Shown here one piece after another: positions 50,271-59,503 of a stretch of 64,000 nt of DNA (position 1 is the stretch's first letter; every line of letters begins with the position of its first letter). The DNA is from Streptomyces sp. TLI_146 (GTDB lineage Bacteria > Actinomycetota > Actinomycetes > Streptomycetales > Streptomycetaceae), in NCBI RefSeq assembly GCF_002846415.1, contig NZ_PJMX01000001.1, positions 558,001-622,000 on the forward strand. Direction: 5' to 3'. A program made the position numbers and the translations under genes. The notes under the pieces were generated by a model. The model was not told where the DNA came from, did not search any database, and saw only the letters and a list, made by a program, of their open reading frames with translations.

Positions 50271-50441
50271 GCGAGCTCTCTTCTCCCTGTCGGGCCACCA
50301 TGTGGGACATCGTCACCACGGCCAGGGCGCGGCCCGGAAACCAGCGAGAAGTCCGTGCGACTGTTACTCACGGTAGAGGCGTGCAAGCGGCACCACTTGA
50401 CCCTGCACGCAACCGCGCTGTCATGACCGCGCACACGCGTC

Positions 50442-51368
50442 TCAGCGCCTTCCCCCGTCCTGGGCACCGGCATCGGCCGGTGCGAAGGCAGAGGTCGCCA
50501 GCGCCTGCCATTGGCTGGGGCTCATGCCGTAGGCGCCGCGGAACGTACGGCTGAAGTGCGAGGGGCTGCTGAAGCCCCAGCGGTGCGCCACCGCCGCCAT
50601 GGTGACCCTCCGGTGGGAGCGGCCCAGCTCGAACCGGCAGAATTCGAGCCTGCGCCGGCGTACCCACTGGCTCACCGTGCTGCCGTCGTTCTGGAACAGT
50701 TTCTGCAGGTACCGCACGGAGATGTGGTGGGCGCGGGCGATCGACTCCGGTGACAGATCCGGGTCCATCAGGTGTTCTTCGATGTAGGCGTGAATGCGCG
50801 ACAGCATCTCGTTGCCCGCCCCCGACGCATCGTCGGCCTCGTCCGTCGCGTCCGTTTCCAGGAGCTCCATGACCAGGACGGAGAGCAGGTGGACGGCCGT
50901 CCGGGCACGCCGGTCCCCGATGGTGGACCGACGGAACTCCGCCTTGGCGGCGAGCGCGGTCAGGAAGTCGGACGCCAGCGCCCCGATCCCCTCTCCGCCG
51001 CGTACGGGTACACCGAGCACCTGCTTCAGTTCCGCCTCCGTCACGCCCAGATAGCAGCGGGGCACTCGGAAGAAGATCATCTGGCAGTCCTCGCCGAACC
51101 GCAGCAGGTGCTGCCGGGCCGGGTCGCAGAAGACCAGGTCGTTCGGCTCCAGCAGGGTCGTGGCACGCTCGCGGACGACCGTGACGGACCCACGGACGTG
51201 GACGCCGAGGTAGACGTGGCTGTGGTCGTCGGTGTTGCCGTGGTTGTCGGTGGCCGGCATTTCGGAAAGCATCTGGACCAGCCACCCCGAGCGGGAGGAG
51301 GGCGAGTTCGCTTCGGATGCCTGTCTGGGCACCCGTTCGGGGGCAGGTGACATCAGGGTGAGAGTCAT
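50442..51368 (-). CDS. AraC family transcriptional regulator
   Basis: A 308-residue regulator with an N-terminal AraC-binding-like (cupin) domain (HVYLGVHVRGSVTVVRERAT, then LLEPNDLVFCDPARQHLLRF) and a C-terminal double HTH: MDPDLSPESIARAHHISVRY, then LQKLFQNDGSTVSQWVRRRR and AHRWGFSSPSHFSRTFRGAY. The pattern matches the group related to AraC-ligand-binding FeaR/NphR regulators of aromatic compound use. I chose the ATG at 51368 (MTLTLMS) with AGGAATCC upstream. It sits between two alpha/beta hydrolase genes and probably controls one or both. Confidence 0.93.
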   Translation of the reverse strand: MTLTLMSPAPERVPRQASEANSPSSRSGWLVQMLSEMPATDNHGNTDDHSHVYLGVHVRGSVTVVRERATTLLEPNDLVFCDPARQHLLRFGEDCQMIFFRVPRCYLGVTEAELKQVLGVPVRGGEGIGALASDFLTALAAKAEFRRSTIGDRRARTAVHLLSVLVMELLETDATDEADDASGAGNEMLSRIHAYIEEHLMDPDLSPESIARAHHISVRYLQKLFQNDGSTVSQWVRRRRLEFCRFELGRSHRRVTMAAVAHRWGFSSPSHFSRTFRGAYGMSPSQWQALATSAFAPADAGAQDGGRR

Positions 51369-51409
51369 GGGGATTCCTAGCCTTAGGTTCGTGCGGAGCA
51401 AAGGGGGAT

Positions 51410-52261
51410 TCACACCCCCGTCGCCGGTTCCTCGGCCAGGAACTTCTCCACCACCGCGTTGAAGGCCGGTGGATTCTCCAGGAAGGGGAAGTGCGAACTC
51501 GCCACGTCGGAGGCGAAGACGTGCAGGCGTGCGCCGGGAATCCGCTCGGCGACGAAACGCTGCGAATCGGGGTGCACATGGCTTCCCTCACAGCCGATCA
51601 CCAGGGCCGGTACATCGATCCGGGCAAGCACGTCACGCCAGTCCTGCGCGCAGTGGTCGAACAGCAGCGGTACGCCCGCGTAGGCGGGTGTCGACCTGAC
51701 CTCCTCGGCCACGAAGGCCAGCACCTCGGGGTCGGGTTCGCCGGAGAACATACCGCGCACGAAGTCGGCGAGGACCGTGTCGCCCTCCGGCCCCGCGAGT
51801 GCCGCGCCCAGGTACAACAGCCCCGACACGTCGAAGATGGCGCCGCAGTCGCGCTGTTCCCGCTCGGTCATCCAGGGCACGGCGGCGACCGCCGCGGGCT
51901 GGTCGACGGCGACGAAGCGCCGGATCCGCCCGGTCCCGTACTGGTCGATGAAGCTCCACCACACCGAGACGCCCATGGACCAGCCCAGTGCGTCGAAACG
52001 GGCCAGGCCGAGGTGGTCGACGAGTTCGAGCACATCGCGTGAGAGCCGGGCGATGCGGTAGCCGTGCCGCGGTTTGCCTGACTTCCCGTGGCCGCGGAAG
52101 TCGACGGTGACGACGCGACGGCCGGGCGCCAGCCCCTCGATCTGGTGGCGGAACATCGCCTGCGTCTGCCCCCAGCCGTGCAGCATCACCAGCGGAACGC
52201 CGTCGCCGCCGGTGTCCTGGTAGGCGAGCCGTGCGCCGTCCGTCGTGATCAGTTCTTTCAT
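51410..52261 (-). CDS. Alpha/beta hydrolase
   Basis: A 283-residue hydrolase with the full triad in place: oxyanion VMLHGWGQTQAMFRHQIEGL, VDFRGHGKSGKP, nucleophile ALGWSMGVSVWW (Ser in GWSMG), and a late His in SSHFPFLENPPAF. The pattern matches haloperoxidase-like or esterase members. GGGGAGAGG precedes the ATG at 52261. The next gene downstream (AraC) starts 41 bases after its stop, so they may share a transcript. Confidence 0.93.
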   Translation of the reverse strand: MKELITTDGARLAYQDTGGDGVPLVMLHGWGQTQAMFRHQIEGLAPGRRVVTVDFRGHGKSGKPRHGYRIARLSRDVLELVDHLGLARFDALGWSMGVSVWWSFIDQYGTGRIRRFVAVDQPAAVAAVPWMTEREQRDCGAIFDVSGLLYLGAALAGPEGDTVLADFVRGMFSGEPDPEVLAFVAEEVRSTPAYAGVPLLFDHCAQDWRDVLARIDVPALVIGCEGSHVHPDSQRFVAERIPGARLHVFASDVASSHFPFLENPPAFNAVVEKFLAEEPATGV

Positions 52262-52398
52262 GACCTCTCCCCTGGTCAGAGGCGGTATGTCGGTCCCGCC
52301 ATCCCGGACATCATCGAATGGGGCCCGCCGCCCGCACCACCGCGAGCTGTAGGAATCGGGACGTGGATCCTCCTCGTTTTGTCGAAGCAGGGACGCGC

Positions 52399-53646
52399 TC
52401 AGGCGGCCCTGCCGTCACCCGGGGCGAGGAGTTCCTCGATCCGCAGGCCGAGGTGCAGGGTGAGCCGGTGGGCGCCGTCGTCGAGGTCGAGTCCGGTGAT
52501 CTCCTGGATCTGGCGCAGGCGGTAGTAGAGCGAGGTGCGATGGATGCCCAGCGTCTCCGCGGTCCTGGGGATCGAGCCCGCGTGTTCGAGGAAGCAACGC
52601 AGGGTGTCCCGCAGGCGGTCGCCGCCATGGGCCTCGCTCAGGGTGCGGAGCGACTTCGGTACCAGGGACATGTTCAGGGCGTGCTCGGGGAGTTGCAGCA
52701 GGACGGCGAGCTCTCCCAGGAGTTCCCAGTCACCAATGCTGTTCAGGGAGGGCAGTCGGCGGGCGGCGCGGGCCGCCACGAGAGCCTGTTCGTACGATGT
52801 CCATGCGTCCTCCAGGCCTGTGTGGCGGCCGCCGACGCCGATCACGGGATCCGCCGACGGGTCCAGGAAGGTGCGCAGTTCGTCGAGGATGCGGGCGGAC
52901 TGGGCGGCGACCTCGCCCAAGCCCGGCGGACGGTCCCGGAGTTGGAGCAGTATCGCCCGCTCCTTGCCGATGGCGATGAGCCCCTGAGCGGAACGTGTCT
53001 GGCGCAACCCCTCCAACGCCGCCCACAACGCGGCCTCGGAGTGCCGCACGAGCTCGGTGGCACAGCTCAGCTGGACGACGGTGACCAGGACGTGCTCCGC
53101 CGCCCCGAGCAGCCCGACTTCCTTGCCGCGCCGGCGCGCGGTGGTACGTGCGGCGACATCGGCGCCGACGAGTGCGAGGGCCAGCTCCCGCTCGTCCGTC
53201 TTCCGGTTGTCGGCGGCGATGTGCTCTCCGTACATTTGGGCGGCCATGGCATCCGCGGCTTGGGCGATGGCAGCGGTCTCGTGCTCCCGCAGCGTCTTCT
53301 CGGGCGCGACCACCACGAGCAGCCCGAGGAGATGCCCGCGCCGGCGCAGCGGCGCGACGTAACGGGGAAGCAGTCCGAGGTCGTCACGGCCGTCGATGAA
53401 ACCGGGCCTGGACCACTGGGTCACGCCCTGGGCGAGGACGTGGCGGATGGCGGCGTTGTCGGCGCGGCCCTGCAACAGGGTGGTGATGCGTACCGGGTCC
53501 TCGTCGCCGAAGTGGCGGCTCGTGCAGATCATACGGACCAACGGGTCGTCGACGGCGACGGACCGGCCGAGCCGCTCCGCGAGCTCGTCGACAAGCGCCT
53601 GGAGCTCGGGGCTGCCAGGGCGGGCTCGTTCGAGCCGTGCGGTCAT
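52399..53646 (-). CDS. PucR family transcriptional regulator
   Basis: A 415-residue regulator. Residues 1-130 are a sensor region (VDDPLVRMICTSRHFGDEDP, RRRGHLLGLLVVVAPEKTL). A central GGDEF-like fold of the CdaR/PucR kind follows. The C-terminal PucR HTH is RDTLRCFLEHAGSIPRTAET, then LGIHRTSLYYRLRQIQEITG and LDLDDGAHRLTLHLGL. AGAGGA precedes the ATG at 53646 (MTARLERA). It is transcribed in the same direction as the hydrolase downstream and may regulate it. Confidence 0.92.
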   Translation of the reverse strand: MTARLERARPGSPELQALVDELAERLGRSVAVDDPLVRMICTSRHFGDEDPVRITTLLQGRADNAAIRHVLAQGVTQWSRPGFIDGRDDLGLLPRYVAPLRRRGHLLGLLVVVAPEKTLREHETAAIAQAADAMAAQMYGEHIAADNRKTDERELALALVGADVAARTTARRRGKEVGLLGAAEHVLVTVVQLSCATELVRHSEAALWAALEGLRQTRSAQGLIAIGKERAILLQLRDRPPGLGEVAAQSARILDELRTFLDPSADPVIGVGGRHTGLEDAWTSYEQALVAARAARRLPSLNSIGDWELLGELAVLLQLPEHALNMSLVPKSLRTLSEAHGGDRLRDTLRCFLEHAGSIPRTAETLGIHRTSLYYRLRQIQEITGLDLDDGAHRLTLHLGLRIEELLAPGDGRAA

Positions 53647-53782
53647 GCGCTGTTCCTCTTTCGACCAAGGGTTTCTGCGGACTTCTCCGTTCCGCAGTTC
53701 TTGATCAGTTTGAGGAAGTGGCGACGGCGGCACATCACATGAATCGTGCATTGCCACGGCACCCTCGTGGGATACGAAGCGG

Positions 53783-56629
53783 CTACTCTCCGCTGTCGCG
53801 ATGTATGGCCAGCCGGGTCAGCTCCAGGCGCGAGGTGACGTCGAGCTTGGTGAAGGCCCGGCGCAGGTGCGAACTCACCGTGTGCGGTGACAGGGAGAGG
53901 TGTTCGGCCGCCTGTCGGTTGGTCAGCCCCCGGGTCACGAGCCGTACGACCCGTATCTCCGCGACCGTCAACTCGGGCCATGCGCCGTCGAGTTCGGCCG
54001 TCGAGGGCCGACGGCGGACACCGGCGGCCCGCAGCCGCCGGCGCACACGTGCGACGTCCCGCTCGGCGCCCGCTCGCACATACAGCGTGAGCGCTGTGTC
54101 GAAGTACGGCACCGCTTCGGAGCTGCGGGTGGCCGCCAGCTTGCGTCCGGCGTCCTCCAGCGCCGAGGCCCGGGCCAGCACCCGAGGGCAGTCCTCGTAC
54201 AGCCGCACGGCGCGTACGAGAGGGGCGAGGTCGTTGTCGAGGAGTCCGCGGGCGTGCGCGGCAGTGGCGGCGAGGAAGGTGAGGTCGGGGTTGAGCACCG
54301 CGCGCCGCTCGGCCAGGGCGACCGCCTGCGCGGCCCGTTCGTGCGCGCCGGTGCGCAGCGCCAGACGGACGAGCACCGGGGCGTCGGCAGGGTCGATCAA
54401 ACCGGCGTAGGCGGGCCGGTCCGCGGCGGGCGACGCCATCACCTCGTCGAGTTCGGCCATGGCACGGTCGGGCCGGCCCTCGAAGTCGGCCATCAGTGCC
54501 AGCATCCAGGAGCCGAAGTGCCGCACGACGGGTGCGCCGTCGCTGCGCATGCGCCGCGCCTGTGCCGCGTACGCTCGGGCGGTCTGCGGGTCGTTGGTAT
54601 GGAGGGCGACGCGCATCATCACGTACCGGCCCGTGACGTCGGCGAAGTTGCCCGGGCCGAGATCGTCGGCCGCCTCGGACGCGGCTTCGGCGTCGGCCCG
54701 GGCCTCCGTCAGCCGTCCGGCTTCCAGAAGGACGCGGGAGCGGGTCATGAGCCACATACGGGTGGCGGCCGTCCGGCCCTGCTCCCGGGTGATCCGGATG
54801 CCCTCCTCCGTGGCGGCGAGCGCCTCCGCGGTGCGTCCGGTGGTGTGCGACAGGAGAGCGTGCCACAAGGCCTCCGGCACCCACAGCGAGGTGCTGACGC
54901 CCAGGGCGTCGGCCAGCGCGGCGGACCGCTCGGCCTGCCGGAACGCCTCGGTCAGGTCCATGCGGTGGAAACTGACGGCCGAGCGGACCGTCGTCAGCGT
55001 GGCCTCGGCGGTGCGGTCCCCCGCCGCCGCCGCGCTCTCCCACGCCTGGGCGGCGATCTGCTCGGCTGCCGCGTGCTCGCCCGACATCGACAGGCCGACC
55101 GCGAGCATGGCGAGCAGCCGTCCCCTCGCGGCCACGGAGATCCCGGGCAGTGCCGCCCCGGCGCGGGCCTGCCGCACCGCCTCGCAGAAGTCGAACGGTA
55201 CGGCCAGGCGTGCCAGGGCGAGGCGGATGCGTGCCTCGTCCTCGGGCCCCAGACCGCCGGCCGCCAGGGCGGAGGATCCCAGCTCACGCGCCTGGGCGGC
55301 CCGGCCCGTCTGCCACAGCAGCGGGATCGTCTCGGCGATGACCCGCGGCCGCTCCGGCGCGTCCGCGGCGGTGAGTTCCAGGGCCTTGAGGCTGCTTTCC
55401 GCGGCTCGTCCGGGAGCGGTGGCCGCGAGTTCCGCCGCGGCGGTGCGCAGCCGGTCGGCCTCCGCGGTGTCCGCTGGGCCCGCTGTCCCTGCCGACGGCC
55501 CGGGACGGCCGACGGGAAAGGCCGCCCTTTCCGGCGGCAGCCCGGCGGCCTGACGGCGAAGGGCCTGACGCAGGGGCAGAGGGAGCCCGGCTTCGACCGC
55601 CTCGCGAATCAGGTCGTGGCGGAATGCGAGGCGATCGCCGCTCTCGGCGAGCAGATCGGCGTCGAGGGATTCCCGTACGGCTGTGATGAGCGCCGCCGAG
55701 GACCTGCCGAGCAGTTCGGCCAGCAGCGCGACGGTGACCGGGCCGCCCACGGCCGCCGCCGTCTGCACCAACTCCCGTGCCTCAGCGGACAGTTGGTCGA
55801 GGCGGCGCACGACAGAGGGAAGTTCGCGTGGGGCGGGAACTCCGGCCGACAGCCTGGCCGTGCCGTCGTCGATCGTCACCGCCTCCTCCAGTAGCGAGCC
55901 GAGCAGCTCGACCAGCAGCTGTGGCACCCCCTCGGCGCGGTGGGCGAGATGGAGGAGGTCCGGGTCAGGAGTAGCGCCCAGGACCTCCTCGGTGATCTGT
56001 GCGATCGCCCGGTCCCCCAGCGCTCCGAGGACCAGCTCGTGTGCGCCCGCCTGACGGATCCGGTCCAGGGTCGTGCGCACTCCCGGCGGCACGCTGCCGC
56101 CGCGCACGGCGACCAGCCACAGGATCGGGTGGGACGAGAGGCCCGCCGCGAGGGTGTGGAAGGTGAGAAGGGTCAGGTCGTCGCACCACTGGAGGTCGTC
56201 GAGGACGACGAGCAGGGGTCCCCTGCGCGCCGCCTCCCGCAGGCCGTCCGCCATCTCCTGAAGCAGCCAGAACCGCTGGCCGGGTGTCGTGGCGAGATCC
56301 CGGAGCCGCTGAGCGCCCGACAGCGGTTCCACGTCGGCGAGTACGCCTTCGAGGAGCGGGCCCAGCGGTACGAACTGTTCGTCGGGGTCCGCCGCCCCCT
56401 CGAACACCCGCGTCCCGCGCCGCCTCGCGGCCGCCGCGGCCTCGGCGAGGATCCTGGACCTGCCGATGCCGGCGGGGCCCTCGACACGGACGATCCCGCC
56501 CTCGCCCCGGTCGAGCGCGTCGAGCCGCGCCTCGATGAACGCCAGTTCGGTGTCCCTGCCGCGCAGGGGTATCCGGGGGCCGTCGGGCTCGTCGCGAGCG
56601 GTCCTCGTCGTCACTTGGTTCACGCTCAC
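53783..56629 (-). CDS. LuxR-type large ATP-binding (LAL) regulator, altered Walker A
   Basis: A 948-residue LAL regulator. The N-terminal AAA/STAND domain begins PLRGRDTELAFIEARLDALD. Its Walker A is GPAGIGRSRIL (51-61), where the invariant Lys is Arg. Walker B is PLLVVLDDLQWCDD. A long TPR-like helical region fills about 330-870. The LuxR HTH ends the protein: LTVAEIRVVRLVTRGLTNRQ, then AAEHLSLSPHTVSSHLRRAF. LALs control secondary metabolism and sugar use. The K-to-R change suggests weakened ATP hydrolysis or binding. It is downstream of the luciferase-like/FMN reductase pair, which it may control. The ATG at 56629 heads the frame. Confidence 0.92.
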   Translation of the reverse strand: MSVNQVTTRTARDEPDGPRIPLRGRDTELAFIEARLDALDRGEGGIVRVEGPAGIGRSRILAEAAAAARRRGTRVFEGAADPDEQFVPLGPLLEGVLADVEPLSGAQRLRDLATTPGQRFWLLQEMADGLREAARRGPLLVVLDDLQWCDDLTLLTFHTLAAGLSSHPILWLVAVRGGSVPPGVRTTLDRIRQAGAHELVLGALGDRAIAQITEEVLGATPDPDLLHLAHRAEGVPQLLVELLGSLLEEAVTIDDGTARLSAGVPAPRELPSVVRRLDQLSAEARELVQTAAAVGGPVTVALLAELLGRSSAALITAVRESLDADLLAESGDRLAFRHDLIREAVEAGLPLPLRQALRRQAAGLPPERAAFPVGRPGPSAGTAGPADTAEADRLRTAAAELAATAPGRAAESSLKALELTAADAPERPRVIAETIPLLWQTGRAAQARELGSSALAAGGLGPEDEARIRLALARLAVPFDFCEAVRQARAGAALPGISVAARGRLLAMLAVGLSMSGEHAAAEQIAAQAWESAAAAGDRTAEATLTTVRSAVSFHRMDLTEAFRQAERSAALADALGVSTSLWVPEALWHALLSHTTGRTAEALAATEEGIRITREQGRTAATRMWLMTRSRVLLEAGRLTEARADAEAASEAADDLGPGNFADVTGRYVMMRVALHTNDPQTARAYAAQARRMRSDGAPVVRHFGSWMLALMADFEGRPDRAMAELDEVMASPAADRPAYAGLIDPADAPVLVRLALRTGAHERAAQAVALAERRAVLNPDLTFLAATAAHARGLLDNDLAPLVRAVRLYEDCPRVLARASALEDAGRKLAATRSSEAVPYFDTALTLYVRAGAERDVARVRRRLRAAGVRRRPSTAELDGAWPELTVAEIRVVRLVTRGLTNRQAAEHLSLSPHTVSSHLRRAFTKLDVTSRLELTRLAIHRDSGE

Positions 56630-56733
56630 TCCGCCGGCCTGGGCCGCACGGGACGGCCTCGGTCCTCATGCGGTACGGCGGAACAGTATGAACCATATGA
56701 ACTGTCCCGCCGTCGCCCGGCCCAGGGCCCGGC

Positions 56734-57348
56734 TCAGTCGAAGCGCAGGTCGGCGAGTTGCCTTTCGAGGGCGGTGACGTCGTCCTCGGGCTCCTCCGCG
56801 ACCGGGCGCGCCGCCATGAGCACGGCGAGTTCGGCGCCCGCCCGGCGGATGCGGCCGGGCAGGCCGTCGGTGTACTCGTCCCCGCCCGAGCCCCAGTCCT
56901 CGGAGGCCGCGAACACGGCGGTGGGGACGACGACGGCACGGAGATAGGCGAAGAGCGGCCGCACGGCGTGCTCCAGGGCCAGCGAGTGGCGGGCGGTGCC
57001 GCCCGTCGCCGCGATCAGGACAGGCTTCCCCGTGACGGCGTCCGGATCGATCACGTCGAAGAAGGACTTGAACAGACCGCTGTAGGAAGCCGCGAACACG
57101 GGAGTCACGACGATCAGACCGTCGGCCGCCGTCACCGCCTCGATCGCGGCGCTCAGTGGCGGCGGGGGAAATCCGCTGACGAGGTGGTTGGCGATGTCAC
57201 CGGCCACCTCGCGCAGCTCCACGACGTGGGTCGACGCCACCTGCCCCCGGGCGGCGAGTTCGTCGCGGGCCGACTCGGCCAGCCGGTCGGCAAGCAGCCG
57301 GGTGGAGGAGGGGGTGCTCAGCCCCGCGGACACGACGGTCAGCTTCAC
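56734..57348 (-). CDS. NADPH-dependent FMN reductase (CE1759-type)
   Basis: A 204-residue flavodoxin-fold reductase. It begins KLTVVSAGLSTPSSTRLLAD (FMN-phosphate loop), then ADGLIVVTPVFAASYSGLFK and SFFDVID, then VLIAATGGTARHSLALEHAV. This matches the FMN_red group often encoded next to luciferase-like monooxygenases. It supplies FMNH2. Its ATG overlaps the stop of the LLM gene (ATGA at 57345-57348), so the two are translationally coupled parts of one two-component monooxygenase. Confidence 0.94.
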   Translation of the reverse strand: MKLTVVSAGLSTPSSTRLLADRLAESARDELAARGQVASTHVVELREVAGDIANHLVSGFPPPPLSAAIEAVTAADGLIVVTPVFAASYSGLFKSFFDVIDPDAVTGKPVLIAATGGTARHSLALEHAVRPLFAYLRAVVVPTAVFAASEDWGSGGDEYTDGLPGRIRRAGAELAVLMAARPVAEEPEDDVTALERQLADLRFD

Positions 57349-58430
57349 GCGGCGGACACCTCGCGGACGGCTCGCAGGGACGCGTGCGTCGGGGCCTGCG
57401 GCACGTCGGCCGGGCGCCCCTTCGCGAATTCCCTGCGCAGCACGGGCACGACCTCTTCGCCGAGGATGTCGAGCTGTTCAAGGACGGTCTTCAGCGGCAG
57501 GCCCGCATGGTCCATCAGGAACAGCTGACGCTGATAGTCCCCGACACTCTCCCTGAACGACAGAGTCCGCTCGATGACCTGCTGGGGAGAGCCCACCGTC
57601 AGCGGGGTCTGCTCGGTGAAGTCCTCCAGCGACGGGCCGTGGCCGTATACCGGCGCGTTGTCGAAGTAGGGGCGGAACTCCCGTACGGCGTCCTGGGAGT
57701 TCTTCCGCATGAAGACCTGGCCGCCCAGTCCGACGACGGCATCCTCCGGCCGGCCGTGACCGTGGTGCGCGAACCGGCGCCGGTACAGCTGCACCATGCG
57801 CCGGGTGTGGTCGGCCGGCCAGAAGATGTTGTTGTGGAAGAAGCCGTCGCCGTAGAAGGCGGCCTGCTCCGCGATCTCGGGGGACCTGATGGATCCGTGC
57901 CACACGAAGGGCGGGATGCCGTCCAGGGGTCGCGGTGTCGAGGTGAAGGCCTGGAGCGGCGTACGGAACGTGCCCTCCCAGTCCACGACGTCCTCGCGCC
58001 ACAGCCGGCGCAGCAACGCATAGTTCTCCTTGGCGAGGTTGAGGCCCTGGCGGATGTCCTGGCCGAACCACGGATACACCGGGCCGGTGTTGCCGCGCCC
58101 CAGCATGAGGTCGACCCGGCCGTCGGCCAGGTGCTGGAGCATCGCGAAGTCCTCTGCGATCTTCACCGGGTCGTTGGTGGTGATCAGCGTCGTGGACGTG
58201 GAGAGGATCAGCTTCTCGGTGCGGGCGGCGATGTAGCCGAGCATGGTGGTCGGCGACGACGGTACGAACGGCGGGTTGTGGTGCTCGCCGGTCGCGAAGA
58301 CGTCCAGGCCGACCTCCTCGGCCTTGAGCGCAATGGCGACCATCGCCTTGATGCGCTCGTTTTCGGTCGGAGTGCGACCGTCGGTGGGGTCGGGGGTCAC
58401 GTCCCCGACGGTGAAGATGCCGAACTGCAT
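57345..58430 (-). CDS. Luciferase-like (LLM class) flavin-dependent monooxygenase
   Basis: A 361-residue TIM-barrel flavin monooxygenase of the CE1758 kind: MQFGIFTVGDVTPDPTDGRT, then EEVGLDVFATGEHHNPPFVP, TMLGYIAARTEKLILSTSTT, and DFAMLQHLADGRVDLMLGRG with the closing VGSPQQVIERTLSF. I chose the ATG at 58430 where family homology begins; AGGAGAG lies further upstream. It overlaps the FMN reductase gene by four bases. The pair should oxidise a small molecule with FMNH2 and O2; the adjacent hydrolase at 58535 may act on the same substrate. Confidence 0.95.
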   Translation of the reverse strand: MQFGIFTVGDVTPDPTDGRTPTENERIKAMVAIALKAEEVGLDVFATGEHHNPPFVPSSPTTMLGYIAARTEKLILSTSTTLITTNDPVKIAEDFAMLQHLADGRVDLMLGRGNTGPVYPWFGQDIRQGLNLAKENYALLRRLWREDVVDWEGTFRTPLQAFTSTPRPLDGIPPFVWHGSIRSPEIAEQAAFYGDGFFHNNIFWPADHTRRMVQLYRRRFAHHGHGRPEDAVVGLGGQVFMRKNSQDAVREFRPYFDNAPVYGHGPSLEDFTEQTPLTVGSPQQVIERTLSFRESVGDYQRQLFLMDHAGLPLKTVLEQLDILGEEVVPVLRREFAKGRPADVPQAPTHASLRAVREVSAA

Positions 58431-58534
58431 GGGGTGTCTGCTCTCCTGAGCTCGTCCCGGTTCCCTCGCCGGGAACTGGGGGGCGGGGTGACGCCGGAGC
58501 TCCGGTGCCACCCCGGCGGTTCGACGGTGCGGGG

Positions 58535-59434
<900 letters not shown>

Positions 59435-59503
59435 CTAGGACCGGCCCCGCACCTCCTGTTGTCGTCCCGCGCACCACACCTTGCACCGGGGCGCAGAGGT
59501 TGC

